From: Neorhizobium alkalisoli
GTDB lineage: Bacteria; Pseudomonadota; Alphaproteobacteria; Rhizobiales; Rhizobiaceae
Direction: 5' to 3'
Length of the DNA stretch: 64,000 nt
NCBI RefSeq assembly: GCF_007829835.1
Contig: NZ_VIWP01000001.1
Span: forward strand, 992,001 to 1,056,000
Position numbers and translations under genes: made by a program. This document shows positions 36,741 through 45,879 of the stretch, one piece after another (the stretch's first letter is position 1; each line of letters starts with the position of its first letter). The notes beneath the pieces are model-generated. The model saw only the letters and a program-made list of their open reading frames with translations, was not told the origin of the DNA and searched no databases.

Positions 36741-37735
36741 TGATGCCGCTTATCCGCAAGTTCAACAACACCTTCGGTGCCGATATGACCGGCCCGGTCA
36801 TTGCCTTCGTCGCCGTCATGGTGATCTTCGGCATCGGCGCCGACAATTTCCTGTCGCTCGGCACATTCGGCTCGGTTGCCTTCCAGCTTCCCGAACTCGG
36901 CCTGCTGACGCTTGCCATGCTGCTGCCGCTCCTGACGGGTGGCATCAATCTGTCGGTCACCTTCACGGCCAATCTTGCCGGTCTTGCGGCCGCAAGCGTG
37001 CTGCAGGCCTATGGCGGCGTCGATGCGCCGGGCGGCGCCTTTGCGCTGGCCGTGGTTGCGGCTCTCGCCACCGGCGGCGCTGCCGGCCTGATGACCGGCG
37101 CGGCAATTGCCTATACCCGCGCCCACCCCATCCTCGTCACCCTGTCGATGATGATCTTTTTGCGCGGTCTCGGTGAGTTTCTTACCCGCGGCGGCGATGT
37201 CTCCGGCTTTCCGAGCTATATGGCGCCGATCGGCCATGGCTCGATCTTTGGCCTGCCGATCCCGCTTCTGATCTTCATCGTCTGCGTCGGCCTCTGGCAG
37301 GTTCTTCTGACCCACAGCAAGCTCGGTTTCGGGCTGCTGATGATCGGCTCCAATATCGAGGCCGGGCAATATTCGGGCCTCAATACCCGCCGCATCATCA
37401 TGCTCGTCTACACGCTGTCGGGTGTGATGTGCGCCATCGCCGGCATCATCATGCTCGCCCGTTTCAATTCGGTCCGTATCGGCCACGGGGAATCCTATCT
37501 GCTGATCACCGTGCTTGCGGCCTTTCTCGGCGGCATCAATCCGTTCGGTGGTTTCGGGCGCGTTCTGCCGGTTTTTGTGGCGCTGGTCGTGCTGCAGCTC
37601 CTGTCTTCGGGCCTGAACCTGATGGGCGCCAACCAGCATCTGGCAACCGCGCTCTGGGGCGTGCTGATGATCGTCGTCATGGCGGCCCGCACCATCGTCT
37701 CCGCCTATTTCGCATCTCGCAGAAAGAAGATCTGA
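36740..37735 (+). CDS. Sugar ABC transporter permease, CUT2 family (second)
   Basis: This 331-residue paralog of the preceding permease carries the matching LLPLLTGGINLSVTFTANLAG motif. Two distinct permeases imply a heterodimeric channel. The gene ends 1 base before the first TIM-barrel isomerase gene. Confidence 0.93.
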   Translation: MMPLIRKFNNTFGADMTGPVIAFVAVMVIFGIGADNFLSLGTFGSVAFQLPELGLLTLAMLLPLLTGGINLSVTFTANLAGLAAASVLQAYGGVDAPGGAFALAVVAALATGGAAGLMTGAAIAYTRAHPILVTLSMMIFLRGLGEFLTRGGDVSGFPSYMAPIGHGSIFGLPIPLLIFIVCVGLWQVLLTHSKLGFGLLMIGSNIEAGQYSGLNTRRIIMLVYTLSGVMCAIAGIIMLARFNSVRIGHGESYLLITVLAAFLGGINPFGGFGRVLPVFVALVVLQLLSSGLNLMGANQHLATALWGVLMIVVMAARTIVSAYFASRRKKI

Positions 37736-37736
37736 C

Positions 37737-38585
37737 ATGCAGGGTTTTGGTATTCACGCAATGGTATGGTCGACCGTCTGGGACCATGCCGGTGCCGAGC
37801 GCGCCATTGCCGGTGCAGCCCAGTACGGCCAGGATTATATCGAGATCCCGTTGATCGATATTCCGGCCGTCGATGCCGCACACACAAAAGCGCTGCTGGA
37901 AAAGCACAATCTCCGTTCCGTCTGCTCGCTCGTTCTGCCGGAAAGGGCCTGGGCGTCCGTTCGCCCCGATGCCGCGATCGAACACCTGACGGCGGCGCTC
38001 GACAAGGCCAAGGAAATTGGCGCGGAGGCGCTGACCGGCGTCACCTTCGGTGGCACCAATGAGCGGACCGGCTTTCCGCCGACGCAGGGCGAATACGACA
38101 ACCTGACCCGCGCGCTCAGTGCTGCAGCAAAACACGCCAAGACGCTCGGGCTGGAATTCGGCATCGAGGCGGTCAACCGTTATGAGAACCACCTGATCAA
38201 CTCCGCCGAACAGGCGGTTGCACTGGTCGAGCGGATCGGCCTCGACAATGTCTTTGTCCATCTCGACACCTTCCATATGAACATGGAGGAGAAGGGCATC
38301 GCCAATGGCATCATCGCCGCGCGTGACCACCTGAAATGCATGCACATGTCCGAAAGCGACCGCGGCACGCCGGGTTATGGCAATATTGCCTGGGATGAAC
38401 TGTTCGGTGCTCTCGCGGCGATCGACTTCAAGGGCCTGCTGACGCTTGAAAGTTTCGTCACCATGCAGCCGGTAATGGCGGGCGATATCTCGACCTGGCG
38501 TCCCGTTGCACGCGACCTCGACGAGGTGCTCGACAACGGCCTGGCATTCCTGCGCAACAAGGCGGAGCAGTATCGGATTTTCTGA
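37737..38585 (+). CDS. Ketose 3-epimerase-like TIM-barrel protein (first)
   Basis: The 282-residue protein belongs to the xylose-isomerase-like TIM-barrel group. Candidate metal ligands Glu144 (FGIEAVNRYE), Asp177 (HLDTFHMN), His203 (MHMSES) and Glu238 (TLESF) are spaced by 33, 26 and 35 residues, exactly as in the D-allulose 3-epimerase encoded at 39418. It therefore probably epimerises a free ketose at C3, but it is clearly a different paralog. A D-tagatose 3-epimerase or L-ribulose 3-epimerase role is possible. It is translated right behind the permease. Confidence 0.85.
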   Translation: MQGFGIHAMVWSTVWDHAGAERAIAGAAQYGQDYIEIPLIDIPAVDAAHTKALLEKHNLRSVCSLVLPERAWASVRPDAAIEHLTAALDKAKEIGAEALTGVTFGGTNERTGFPPTQGEYDNLTRALSAAAKHAKTLGLEFGIEAVNRYENHLINSAEQAVALVERIGLDNVFVHLDTFHMNMEEKGIANGIIAARDHLKCMHMSESDRGTPGYGNIAWDELFGALAAIDFKGLLTLESFVTMQPVMAGDISTWRPVARDLDEVLDNGLAFLRNKAEQYRIF

Positions 38586-38636
38586 CCGGCGTTTGCCGTC
38601 CGGTATCTTTCTTCAATGACTGTGGTGAGGATCACC

Positions 38637-39299
38637 TTGAGCACAATAGAAGACAATGCGCGCGAGATTGCCGCACGCGCCCTCCAGCGTTTCAGCCAGG
38701 AAAAGGGGCGTCGGGTGATGATCGCGATTGCCGGTGCGCCGGGATCAGGCAAATCGACGATTGCCGAGCGCGTCGTGGAACAACTGAACGGCAAGGGCGA
38801 CATTTCGGCCGCGCTCTTCCCGATGGACGGCTACCACTATGACGACGCCGTGCTGGAAGACATGGGGCGTCGGCCGTTCAAGGGCGCGATCGATACCTTT
38901 GATGCGCATGGGCTGCGGCACATGCTGAAGCGTCTCAAGGCCAACGAGGATGACGTGGTCGCCGTGCCGGTCTTCGATCGTTCAATCGAAATCGCCCGTG
39001 CCGGCGGACGCCTGATACCGCAATCCGTCGATATCATCGTCTGCGAAGGCAATTACCTGCTCGCAAGCCAGTCCCCCTGGGATCTGCTGAAGCCGATCTT
39101 CGATCTCACCGTTTTCGTCGATGTCGACGTGGCCGATCTGCGCAACAGGCTGCAGGATCGCTGGCGCGGTTTTGGTCTTGCTGAGGCCGAGATCACACGG
39201 AAGGTCGAAGAGAACGATCTGCCCAACGGTCTCTCGATCATCGCCACAAGCAGCGAACCCGACCTTCGCGTGAAAAATCCGGGGAGCGGTCAGAAGTAA
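38637..39299 (+). CDS. P-loop nucleoside/sugar kinase (uridine kinase / FrcK-like)
   Basis: The 220-residue protein has a Walker A motif (GAPGSGKST) and the uridine-kinase/phosphoribulokinase pattern FPMDGYHYDD and VCEGNYLL. Similar kinases sit in rhizobial sugar ABC operons, for example frcK in the fructose operon. Here it could phosphorylate the ketose produced by the epimerases, though this family's sugar activity is poorly established. I chose TTG 38637, which has GAGG 6 bases upstream, over ATG 38616, which has no ribosome site; the difference is seven residues. Confidence 0.82.
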   Translation: MSTIEDNAREIAARALQRFSQEKGRRVMIAIAGAPGSGKSTIAERVVEQLNGKGDISAALFPMDGYHYDDAVLEDMGRRPFKGAIDTFDAHGLRHMLKRLKANEDDVVAVPVFDRSIEIARAGGRLIPQSVDIIVCEGNYLLASQSPWDLLKPIFDLTVFVDVDVADLRNRLQDRWRGFGLAEAEITRKVEENDLPNGLSIIATSSEPDLRVKNPGSGQK

Positions 39300-39417
39300 G
39301 GCCGACTCCCCGAACACATTCGACCCCGGTCCCAGGGAGGAGATGCCGAAAAAGGCAAGCCCTTGGCCGCTTTAGCGAAACCCCGACAGCGAAAGCTGAA
39401 AACTGAAAGAGGCTCCT

Positions 39418-40287
39418 ATGAAACACGGCATTTATTACTCCTATTGGGAACACGAGTGGAGCGCCAAGTTCGGCCCTTACGTCGAGAAGGTTGCCAAGCT
39501 CGGCTTCGACATTATCGAAGTCGCCGCCCACCACATCAATGAATACAGCGAAGCCGATCTCGCCGCGATCAAGCAGAGCGCCAAGGATAACGGCATCATA
39601 CTGACCGCCGGCATCGGCCCGTCCAAGACGAAGAACCTGTCCTCGCCCGACGCCGACGTGCGCAAGGCCGGCAAGGCCTTTTTCGAGCAGACGCTGACCA
39701 ATGTCGCCAAGCTCGACATCAAGACGATCGGTGGCGCGCTGCATTCCTACTGGCCGGTCGATTATTCGAAGCCGGTCGACAAGGAAGGCGATCGCGCCCG
39801 TGGTGTTGAAGGCATTCACGGCATCGCTGATTTTGCCAACGATCTCGGTATCAATCTGTGCATCGAAGTGCTCAACCGCTTCGAGAACCACGTCCTCAAC
39901 ACCGCTGCCGAAGGCGTCGCCTTCGTCACGGAAGTCGGCAAGCCGAATGTCAAGGTCATGCTCGATACGTTCCATATGAACATCGAAGAAGACAGCTTTG
40001 GCGAGGCCATCCGCACCGCCGGCCCGCTGCTCGGCCATTTCCACACTGGTGAAAGCAATCGCCGCGTGCCGGGCGTCGGCAGAATGCCGTGGCATGAGAT
40101 CGGTCTGGCGCTACGCGAGATCAACTATACCGGCGCCGTCGTGATGGAGCCCTTCGTCAAGACCGGCGGAACCATTGGCTCCGACATCAGGGTCTGGCGT
40201 GATCTGACCAATGGCGCCGACGAGGCGAAAATGGATGAGGACGCGCGCAATGCGCTCGCCTTCTCCCGCTTCGTCCTGGGCGGCTGA
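39418..40287 (+). CDS. dpe: D-allulose (D-psicose) 3-epimerase
   Basis: The 289-residue protein is nearly the Agrobacterium tumefaciens D-psicose 3-epimerase as I remember it, including MKHGIYYSYWEHEWSAKFG, TAGIGPSKTKNLS and MEPFVKTGGTIGSD. It has the known metal and catalytic residues at the known numbers: Glu150, Asp183, His209 and Glu244. The enzyme interconverts D-allulose and D-fructose with Mn2+ or Co2+ (EC 5.1.3.30). As the last gene of the operon it would feed imported allulose into fructose metabolism. A 118-base gap precedes it, without a terminator. Confidence 0.95.
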   Translation: MKHGIYYSYWEHEWSAKFGPYVEKVAKLGFDIIEVAAHHINEYSEADLAAIKQSAKDNGIILTAGIGPSKTKNLSSPDADVRKAGKAFFEQTLTNVAKLDIKTIGGALHSYWPVDYSKPVDKEGDRARGVEGIHGIADFANDLGINLCIEVLNRFENHVLNTAAEGVAFVTEVGKPNVKVMLDTFHMNIEEDSFGEAIRTAGPLLGHFHTGESNRRVPGVGRMPWHEIGLALREINYTGAVVMEPFVKTGGTIGSDIRVWRDLTNGADEAKMDEDARNALAFSRFVLGG

Positions 40288-40350
40288 TGCAGCCAGAAAC
40301 GCGGTCTCTAGTGGCCGCGAACTGAGCAAGGCCGTGCAAGCCTCTAAATA

Positions 40351-40387
40351 AATCTGGCCGGGAGACACTTCTCCCGGCCAGATTTTT
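40351..40387 (+). terminator. Strong Rho-independent terminator of the allulose operon
   Basis: A perfect 15-base stem, AATCTGGCCGGGAGA (40351-40365) and TCTCCCGGCCAGATT (40370-40384), with loop CACT, then further T residues. It lies 64 bases after the epimerase stop. On the minus strand the T-rich flank is interrupted (TTTATTTA), so it may also stop the short pqqA transcript. Confidence 0.88.
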
Positions 40388-40491
40388 AATATCGGACGCT
40401 CGATGCGCATGGCGCCCGAGTCTTCATGCGAGCTTCGCAGGATTTCACAACGGCGCGCGACCCTTCGGTTTATGACGCGCGCCTTTGCAAA

Positions 40492-40587
40492 TCAGAACAG
40501 GACGGGCTCGTCACCATCCGGCGGTGCATAGCGGTTGATTTCCATCCCGCAGGTGACTTCGGTGAATTTTGGTGCAGACCATTTCAT
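40492..40587 (-). CDS. pqqA: PqqA, pyrroloquinoline quinone precursor peptide
   Basis: This 31-residue gene begins MKWSAPKFTEVTCG and contains the E-x3-Y motif (Glu16, Tyr20) from whose side chains PQQ is built. AAGGAG stands 8 bases before the ATG, and the peptide length is in the family's 23-39 range. PqqA is cross-linked by PqqE with PqqD, then processed by PqqB, F/G and C. None of those genes lies next to it: downstream is the allulose operon terminator and upstream, 202 bases away, the PQQ dehydrogenase gene. It may be an extra copy, or biosynthesis may be encoded elsewhere. Confidence 0.9.
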   Translation of the reverse strand: MKWSAPKFTEVTCGMEINRYAPPDGDEPVLF

Positions 40588-40789
40588 GGGTGTACTCCTT
40601 TCGGTTTCGATTTTCAGGCGTCGGCGATTTTGAGGTCGGCGGCAAATTCGACTGCGGCAAGAAGGTTCGTCTCGCCGTAGCTTTCATGTCGGCCTTCGCC
40701 GGCATTGTTTTCCCGCACTATACAGGCGAGCTGTAGGTGAACCCGCCCGCCCGAATGTCGGACGGACGGGCCATGAAGTGCCAGCGAGC

Positions 40790-43201
40790 TTACTTCGGCA
40801 AGGCGAAGGCGATCGTCTCGTCACCGTAGCTGGTGCCAAGCGCGCCGTGGCCACCGGCGGTGATGACGACATATTGCCGGCCATCTTCCCCGACATAGCT
40901 CATCGGGTTTGCCTGACCGCCAGCGGGCAGGCTGTAGCGCCATACTTCCTTGCCGGTACGGGCATCGAACGCACGGACGTAATTGTCGGTGGTTGCGCCG
41001 ATGAACACCAGACCGCCCGCGGTCGCCAGCGAACCGCCAAGGTTCGGCGTGCCGGTCGGCAGCGGAAGGTTCTGGGTAATGCCGAAGGCATTGTTCTTGC
41101 GCGCATTGCCCAGGGTCTTGCGCCACATCACCTTCTGCGACTTGAGGTCGATCGCGACCAGCTGGCCCCATGGCGGCGGGACGCAGGGAACCATGAACGG
41201 GCTGAGCCAAGCGCGCAGGGTTGCCAGGTAAGGCGTATTTTCCTGCAGCCGCACGTCAAGCTTCTGGGCATTCTCGCCACCGCTGCTCTTCTGCTTCAGG
41301 AGTTCCTTGCCATAATCCGTGGTGCGGTCGACGAGCTGGAAGTAGAAAGGCATGTTCATCGTGTTGACGTACATGACCTTGTTGACGGGATCGATCGAGG
41401 CACCGCCCCAGTCCGTCACACCGTCAAAGGCAGGATTGCCGATTGAACGGGTCGGCCCGATGGGCGTGAAGATGCCTTCGCTGCGTGCGCGGGCAAAATC
41501 GATCCGGCACGCGAGCTGGTCGATCGGCGTTGCGCCCCACATGTCCTGCGCCGTCAGCTTTTCGGGAACCAGCGATGGCATGCCCACCGGAACCGGCTGG
41601 GTCGGCGAAACCGGAACGTTCGGGGCCGCACCGCTCGTCTCAAACGGCATTTCCTTGGTTTCCACCAGAGGTTCGCCCGTGGCGCGGTTGAACATGAAGA
41701 CCTCGCCCATCTTGGTCGTCTGGATGAGCGCAGGCGTGCCGTCCGGCATGTCGAAGAGCGACGGGCCGACCGGCACGTCAAAGTCCCACATGTCGTGGTG
41801 CACGAGCTGGTAATGCCAGCGCAGCTTGCCGGTCGTCACGTCGAGCGCGACAAGCGAGGTGCCGAACTTGTCGTCGAAGGGACGACGGAAGGCGGTGTAA
41901 TAGTCGGGCGCGGCATTGCCGGTGCCCAGATAGACGAGGTTCAGCTTGGAATCGCCGGTAATGGTGCCCCAGACGTTCGGCGTACCCTTGGTATAGATCT
42001 CGCCTTCCGGCAAACGGCCGGGCAGCGCATCTTCGGAACGGCCCACGTCCCAGGCCCAGACCTGATGTCCATCGAGCGGGTCGAAGGCACGCACGACGCC
42101 GGACGGTTCGTCGGTGGACATATTGTCGATGACGCGGCTGCCGACGACGAGGCGGTCGTTCATGACAAGCGGGGTCGAGGTCGAAACCTGCCAGCCGCCG
42201 CCCCAGGACTTGCCGCTTTCATCCTTGCCGGTCTGGTCCTTCAGGTCGATAAAGCCCTTTTCGCCAAAACCTTCGCAGATCTTGCCGTTTTCGGCATCAA
42301 GCGCATAGATGCGTCCGTCCATGGTCGGCGCAAAGACGCGGGCCTTGCAGCTGTCGGCTTGCGGGGCATCGTAATAGCTCACGCCCCGGCACACGATATA
42401 GGGGTTCGTGCGCGGCAGCTTGGGATCGAACGTCCATTTCACCTCGCCGGTCGTGGCATTGGTGGCAATGATCCAGGAATGCGGCGTGCAGCTGTAGAGC
42501 GTGTTGCCGACCTTGATCGGCGTCGATTCCGAATGGTACTCGCGGCCCTTGCGGTGCTGCTCGATCTCGTCGGGCAGGTCGCCCGAATGCGAGCTCCAGG
42601 CAACCTGCAGCTTGCTGACATTGTCCGGCGTGATCTGGGCGAGACCGGCATAACGCGACTGGCCGGCATCATTGCCGTAATGTTCCCATTCGGTCGGCTT
42701 CATCGGACCGGTCTCGGCAGTGATCTGCGTCGTTTCGCCCGAAACCGGGCCATAAGAAGCATAGAGAATGGCGCAGACGAGCAATACGGCGACGACGCCC
42801 GTTGCCGTCTGGAAACCGCGCCAGAAGCGCGGCGCGGCTGCTTTGACGCCGCGGGCAAGCCCGGGCAGCAGGAATGCGGCCAGCAGAACGCTTGGGGCAA
42901 ACAGGCGCACCTCAAGCTTCCACGGGTCGAGCCCGGATTCGTAAAAGCTCCAGACCAGGGTCAGGATCCAGGCCACGAAATAGATGACGAAGCCGGAATT
43001 GCGATCGCGGACGACCTGGATGCCGCTGGCGATCATTAACAGGCCGACGACGACGTAATAGAAGGTGCCGCCCAGGCTTACCAGCCAGGCGCCATTTGCG
43101 GCGAAATACAGCCCCAGGAGCACCAAAAGTGCACCAAATATGATCTGCGCGATTTTCGCGCCTCGATTAGATAACAAGATTGCCTCACGAAAAGAAAACA
43201 T
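40790..43201 (-). CDS. gcd: Membrane-bound PQQ-dependent glucose/quinate-type dehydrogenase
   Basis: The 803-residue protein has five N-terminal membrane spans (about 10-145), then an eight-bladed PQQ beta-propeller facing the periplasm (YGNDAGQSRYAGLAQI, WTFDPKLP, LRWHYQLVHHDMWDFDVPVGP, FIGATTDNYVRAFDARTGKEVW). It oxidises an aldose such as glucose to the lactone and passes electrons to ubiquinone. Length and layout match Gcd; quinate/shikimate dehydrogenases are the main alternative. The start is uncertain: ATG 43201 and ATG 43213 both lack a good ribosome site, and 43201 gives the usual short N-terminus. It needs PQQ, whose precursor gene lies just downstream. Confidence 0.88.
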   Translation of the reverse strand: MFSFREAILLSNRGAKIAQIIFGALLVLLGLYFAANGAWLVSLGGTFYYVVVGLLMIASGIQVVRDRNSGFVIYFVAWILTLVWSFYESGLDPWKLEVRLFAPSVLLAAFLLPGLARGVKAAAPRFWRGFQTATGVVAVLLVCAILYASYGPVSGETTQITAETGPMKPTEWEHYGNDAGQSRYAGLAQITPDNVSKLQVAWSSHSGDLPDEIEQHRKGREYHSESTPIKVGNTLYSCTPHSWIIATNATTGEVKWTFDPKLPRTNPYIVCRGVSYYDAPQADSCKARVFAPTMDGRIYALDAENGKICEGFGEKGFIDLKDQTGKDESGKSWGGGWQVSTSTPLVMNDRLVVGSRVIDNMSTDEPSGVVRAFDPLDGHQVWAWDVGRSEDALPGRLPEGEIYTKGTPNVWGTITGDSKLNLVYLGTGNAAPDYYTAFRRPFDDKFGTSLVALDVTTGKLRWHYQLVHHDMWDFDVPVGPSLFDMPDGTPALIQTTKMGEVFMFNRATGEPLVETKEMPFETSGAAPNVPVSPTQPVPVGMPSLVPEKLTAQDMWGATPIDQLACRIDFARARSEGIFTPIGPTRSIGNPAFDGVTDWGGASIDPVNKVMYVNTMNMPFYFQLVDRTTDYGKELLKQKSSGGENAQKLDVRLQENTPYLATLRAWLSPFMVPCVPPPWGQLVAIDLKSQKVMWRKTLGNARKNNAFGITQNLPLPTGTPNLGGSLATAGGLVFIGATTDNYVRAFDARTGKEVWRYSLPAGGQANPMSYVGEDGRQYVVITAGGHGALGTSYGDETIAFALPK

Positions 43202-43414
43202 GCCGGACGGCATGGACCGCGTGCTGAAGAGGCCTGCGCAAATTGACGCATGCCAAGTGACGCGGCGTTTTGCGCCTTTCGGATTTTCCCGACAAGCAAT
43301 GGAGGCGGATGATGAAAACATATCCGGGCGGGTGAAATTTTCTCATCTGACTTCCGCAACGTGACAAAATGTCCTAGCCCTGCGCGCACGACCAAACAGA
43401 CGAAACGACAATCG

Positions 43415-44308
43415 ATGAAGCGTATTCCGATCGGTGCGTTGCCGGCGTTCGAGGCTGCTGCACGACATCTCTCCTTCAAGCTCGCGGCCAGGGATCTGAA
43501 CCTTTCCCCCAGCGCCGTCAGCCATGCGATCACCAAATTGGAACGTGACATCGGGACGCTGCTTTTCGACCGCAGCCATAGCGAGCTGCGGCTGACCTCG
43601 GATGGCCTGCTGTTTCAGCGGCCTGTCGGAGAAGCGATGTCGCTGCTGCGCGGCGCGATGGATACGCTGTCGGCTCGTCAGTCATTGGTGTTGCGCCTGC
43701 ATTCTTCGCCGAGCTTCGCAGCCCAATGGCTGACGCCGCGGCTGAACGCTTTTATGGCGGCGAACCCGGGTTTCGAGGTGACAATCTCTGCCGATACGAA
43801 GCCTGCCCGGTTCGATCAGGACCATTTCGATGTTGATATCGTTTATGGGCGGCCCGATCCCGAGGGGCTGGTTATCCATTCGCTTGGTACAGTGGACATG
43901 CAGCCAATGTGCTCGCCTGAAATGGCGAAGCGGCTCGAAACGGTAGAGGATATGCACCGCGTGCCGCTGATCCGCAGCATGATCAAGACGGTTACCTGGT
44001 CGGACTGGTTCCGTGCCAACGGGTCGACAATGCCGCCGCAACCTTCGTTGCGGTTCGATCGCAGCTTCATGGCAATTGCTGCGGCCGTGGATGGTATGGG
44101 CGTGTGCCTTGAGGCTGTTCCCCTAGCAGAGCGGGAACTGGCGAGCGGCCGGCTTGTCATGCCGTTTGCCGGACGCTCGGTGACGCTCAGCGACGCCAAT
44201 CATTTTCTGATCTATCCGCAGCGCAACGAGGCCCGGCCCGTGGTACGCGCCTTTCGCGACTGGTTGTTCACCACGCTGGGACGGAATTCGGATGGCGACG
44301 CTTTATAG
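43415..44308 (+). CDS. LysR-family regulator (GcvA-like)
   Basis: The 297-residue protein has the GcvA-subgroup N-terminus (PIGALPAFEAAARHLSFKLAARDLNLSPSAVSHAITKLE) and a standard effector-binding domain. It diverges from the PQQ dehydrogenase gene across about 213 bases and may control it. ATG 43415 was chosen because it starts the conserved domain; the ribosome site is weak. Its 3' end converges on rarA with only 8 bases between. Confidence 0.9.
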   Translation: MKRIPIGALPAFEAAARHLSFKLAARDLNLSPSAVSHAITKLERDIGTLLFDRSHSELRLTSDGLLFQRPVGEAMSLLRGAMDTLSARQSLVLRLHSSPSFAAQWLTPRLNAFMAANPGFEVTISADTKPARFDQDHFDVDIVYGRPDPEGLVIHSLGTVDMQPMCSPEMAKRLETVEDMHRVPLIRSMIKTVTWSDWFRANGSTMPPQPSLRFDRSFMAIAAAVDGMGVCLEAVPLAERELASGRLVMPFAGRSVTLSDANHFLIYPQRNEARPVVRAFRDWLFTTLGRNSDGDAL

Positions 44309-44316
44309 TCGCGGAC

Positions 44317-45633
44317 TCAGCGCTTGTCCCTGAACCGGCGCGGGGTGCCACGACCGGTCACGTTTTCCCAGTGCTCGTCCGCCCGTCGTTCGAAGGTGGG
44401 CGCGTCGCGCGCATCGCTCTGATAGAACGCGCCAGTCGGCACGCCCGGCGCATAGATCTGCTCGCTCCAGCCACGACCATCGTCGTGCGGAAAGGCATAA
44501 CCGACATGGCCAAGCGCTGCGGCACCCTTGTAATGGGCGTCGCGCAGATGCATCGGCACGGCTGACGGCGCCTCGCTTGCCACATGGGCAAGCGCCAGCG
44601 AAATGCCGCGGCAGGCCGAATTCGATTTTGGCGCGCGCGCCACATGGAGTGCGGCATGGGCCAGCACGATCTGCGCTTCCGGATAACCGATCTTTTCCAC
44701 CGCATGCAGTGCCGCAACGGCCGTCTGCAGCGCGGTATTGTCGGCCAGACCGACATCTTCTGAAGCGTGGATCATGATGCGGCGGGCGATATAACGCGGA
44801 TCTTCGCCGCCATGGATCAATCGCGCCAGCCAGTAGAGCGTCGCGTCCGGATCGGAGCCGCGCATGGATTTTACGAAGGCGGAGACAACATCATAATGCG
44901 CGTCGCCGGACCGGTCATGATTGACCGGCGCGGCAGCATAGGCCTCGTCGACCATCGCCTCCGTGATCAGAACGGGTTTGCCCGAAGGATGGCCGACCGC
45001 GAGGCTCTCCAGCACGGTCAGGGCGCGGCGCGCATCGCCGCCGGAACGACCGGCAATGCGCCGCAGAAGTGCCGGGGCAAGCTGCACCGCGATGCCGCGA
45101 CCTGCCAGATGGTTGATCCCGCGGCGCACGACCTCTTCCATTTCCTCGATGGCCAAAGGTTCAAGCTTGAGGATGGTCGAGCGGGAGATGAGAGCGGGGG
45201 TCAGAGAGTGATAGGGATTGCCGGTCGTCGCGCCGATGAAATCGGCGACGCCTTCCTCGCAAAGCGCCAGAAGATGATCCTGCTGGGTTGCGCTGAAGCG
45301 ATGCACCTCGTCTGCAAACAGCAGAGTCGGGCGCATGCGTGCCTCATCTGCGATCTTGCGGATATCGGCGACATTGTTGTGCGCGGCATGCAGCGGCCGG
45401 AAATTCTTGCCCAGCATGTTGCCGATGGCACGGGCAATCGAGGTCTTTCCGAGGCCGGGCGGGCCATAGAGGATAATGCTGCCGAGCCGCCCGGCGGCAA
45501 TGCGCCGGCGCAACATTGTTCCTTCGCCGAGAACCTTTTCCTGCCCGATGACATCGTCAAGCGTCGCCGGGCGCAATTCCGCAGCCAGCGGCATGGAGCC
45601 GGTGCGGGGGGCGGAATCGAAAAGATCGGTCAT
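44317..45633 (-). CDS. rarA: Replication-associated recombination protein A (RarA/MgsA), AAA+ ATPase
   Basis: The 438-residue protein matches RarA: PATLDDVIGQEKVLGEG, Walker A GPPGLGKTS, FADEVHRFSATQQD as Walker B, FIGATTGNPYHSLTPALISRS as sensor 1, and the C-terminal tetramerisation domain (HYKGAAALGHVGYAFPHDD). It acts at stalled replication forks with SSB and RecA. ATG 45633 follows GAGG by 5 bases. This housekeeping gene stands between catabolic islands. Confidence 0.94.
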   Translation of the reverse strand: MTDLFDSAPRTGSMPLAAELRPATLDDVIGQEKVLGEGTMLRRRIAAGRLGSIILYGPPGLGKTSIARAIGNMLGKNFRPLHAAHNNVADIRKIADEARMRPTLLFADEVHRFSATQQDHLLALCEEGVADFIGATTGNPYHSLTPALISRSTILKLEPLAIEEMEEVVRRGINHLAGRGIAVQLAPALLRRIAGRSGGDARRALTVLESLAVGHPSGKPVLITEAMVDEAYAAAPVNHDRSGDAHYDVVSAFVKSMRGSDPDATLYWLARLIHGGEDPRYIARRIMIHASEDVGLADNTALQTAVAALHAVEKIGYPEAQIVLAHAALHVARAPKSNSACRGISLALAHVASEAPSAVPMHLRDAHYKGAAALGHVGYAFPHDDGRGWSEQIYAPGVPTGAFYQSDARDAPTFERRADEHWENVTGRGTPRRFRDKR

Positions 45634-45879
45634 GCGAGCCTCGTCGAAAGGTTTTTGCCTTGGCGGCCGCATTTTACTGCCGCTCAGCCATATAACGGTC
45701 GTCTACCGGCCCGAAGAGGGTGGGTCAAATAAGTGCGGTGCCTTTGATGATCTGGCGCGCTTATTCAGGGCTGGTGAGGCAACATGACGTCTGCTCTCGC
45801 ATGCTATGGCGCTGATCCGGGTCGTCCCGCAATCGATACCGAAAACAAGGCCCGCTTCGTGTTCGCCGGCACCTGCCCG

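Noticed and set aside
40511..40705. 64-codon minus-strand frame overlapping pqqA in another phase
   Set aside because: The in-phase 31-codon pqqA has the conserved Glu/Tyr motif and a good ribosome site; the longer frame has neither.
41795..43039. 414-codon plus-strand frame opposite the PQQ dehydrogenase
   Set aside because: Antisense shadow without recognisable domain.
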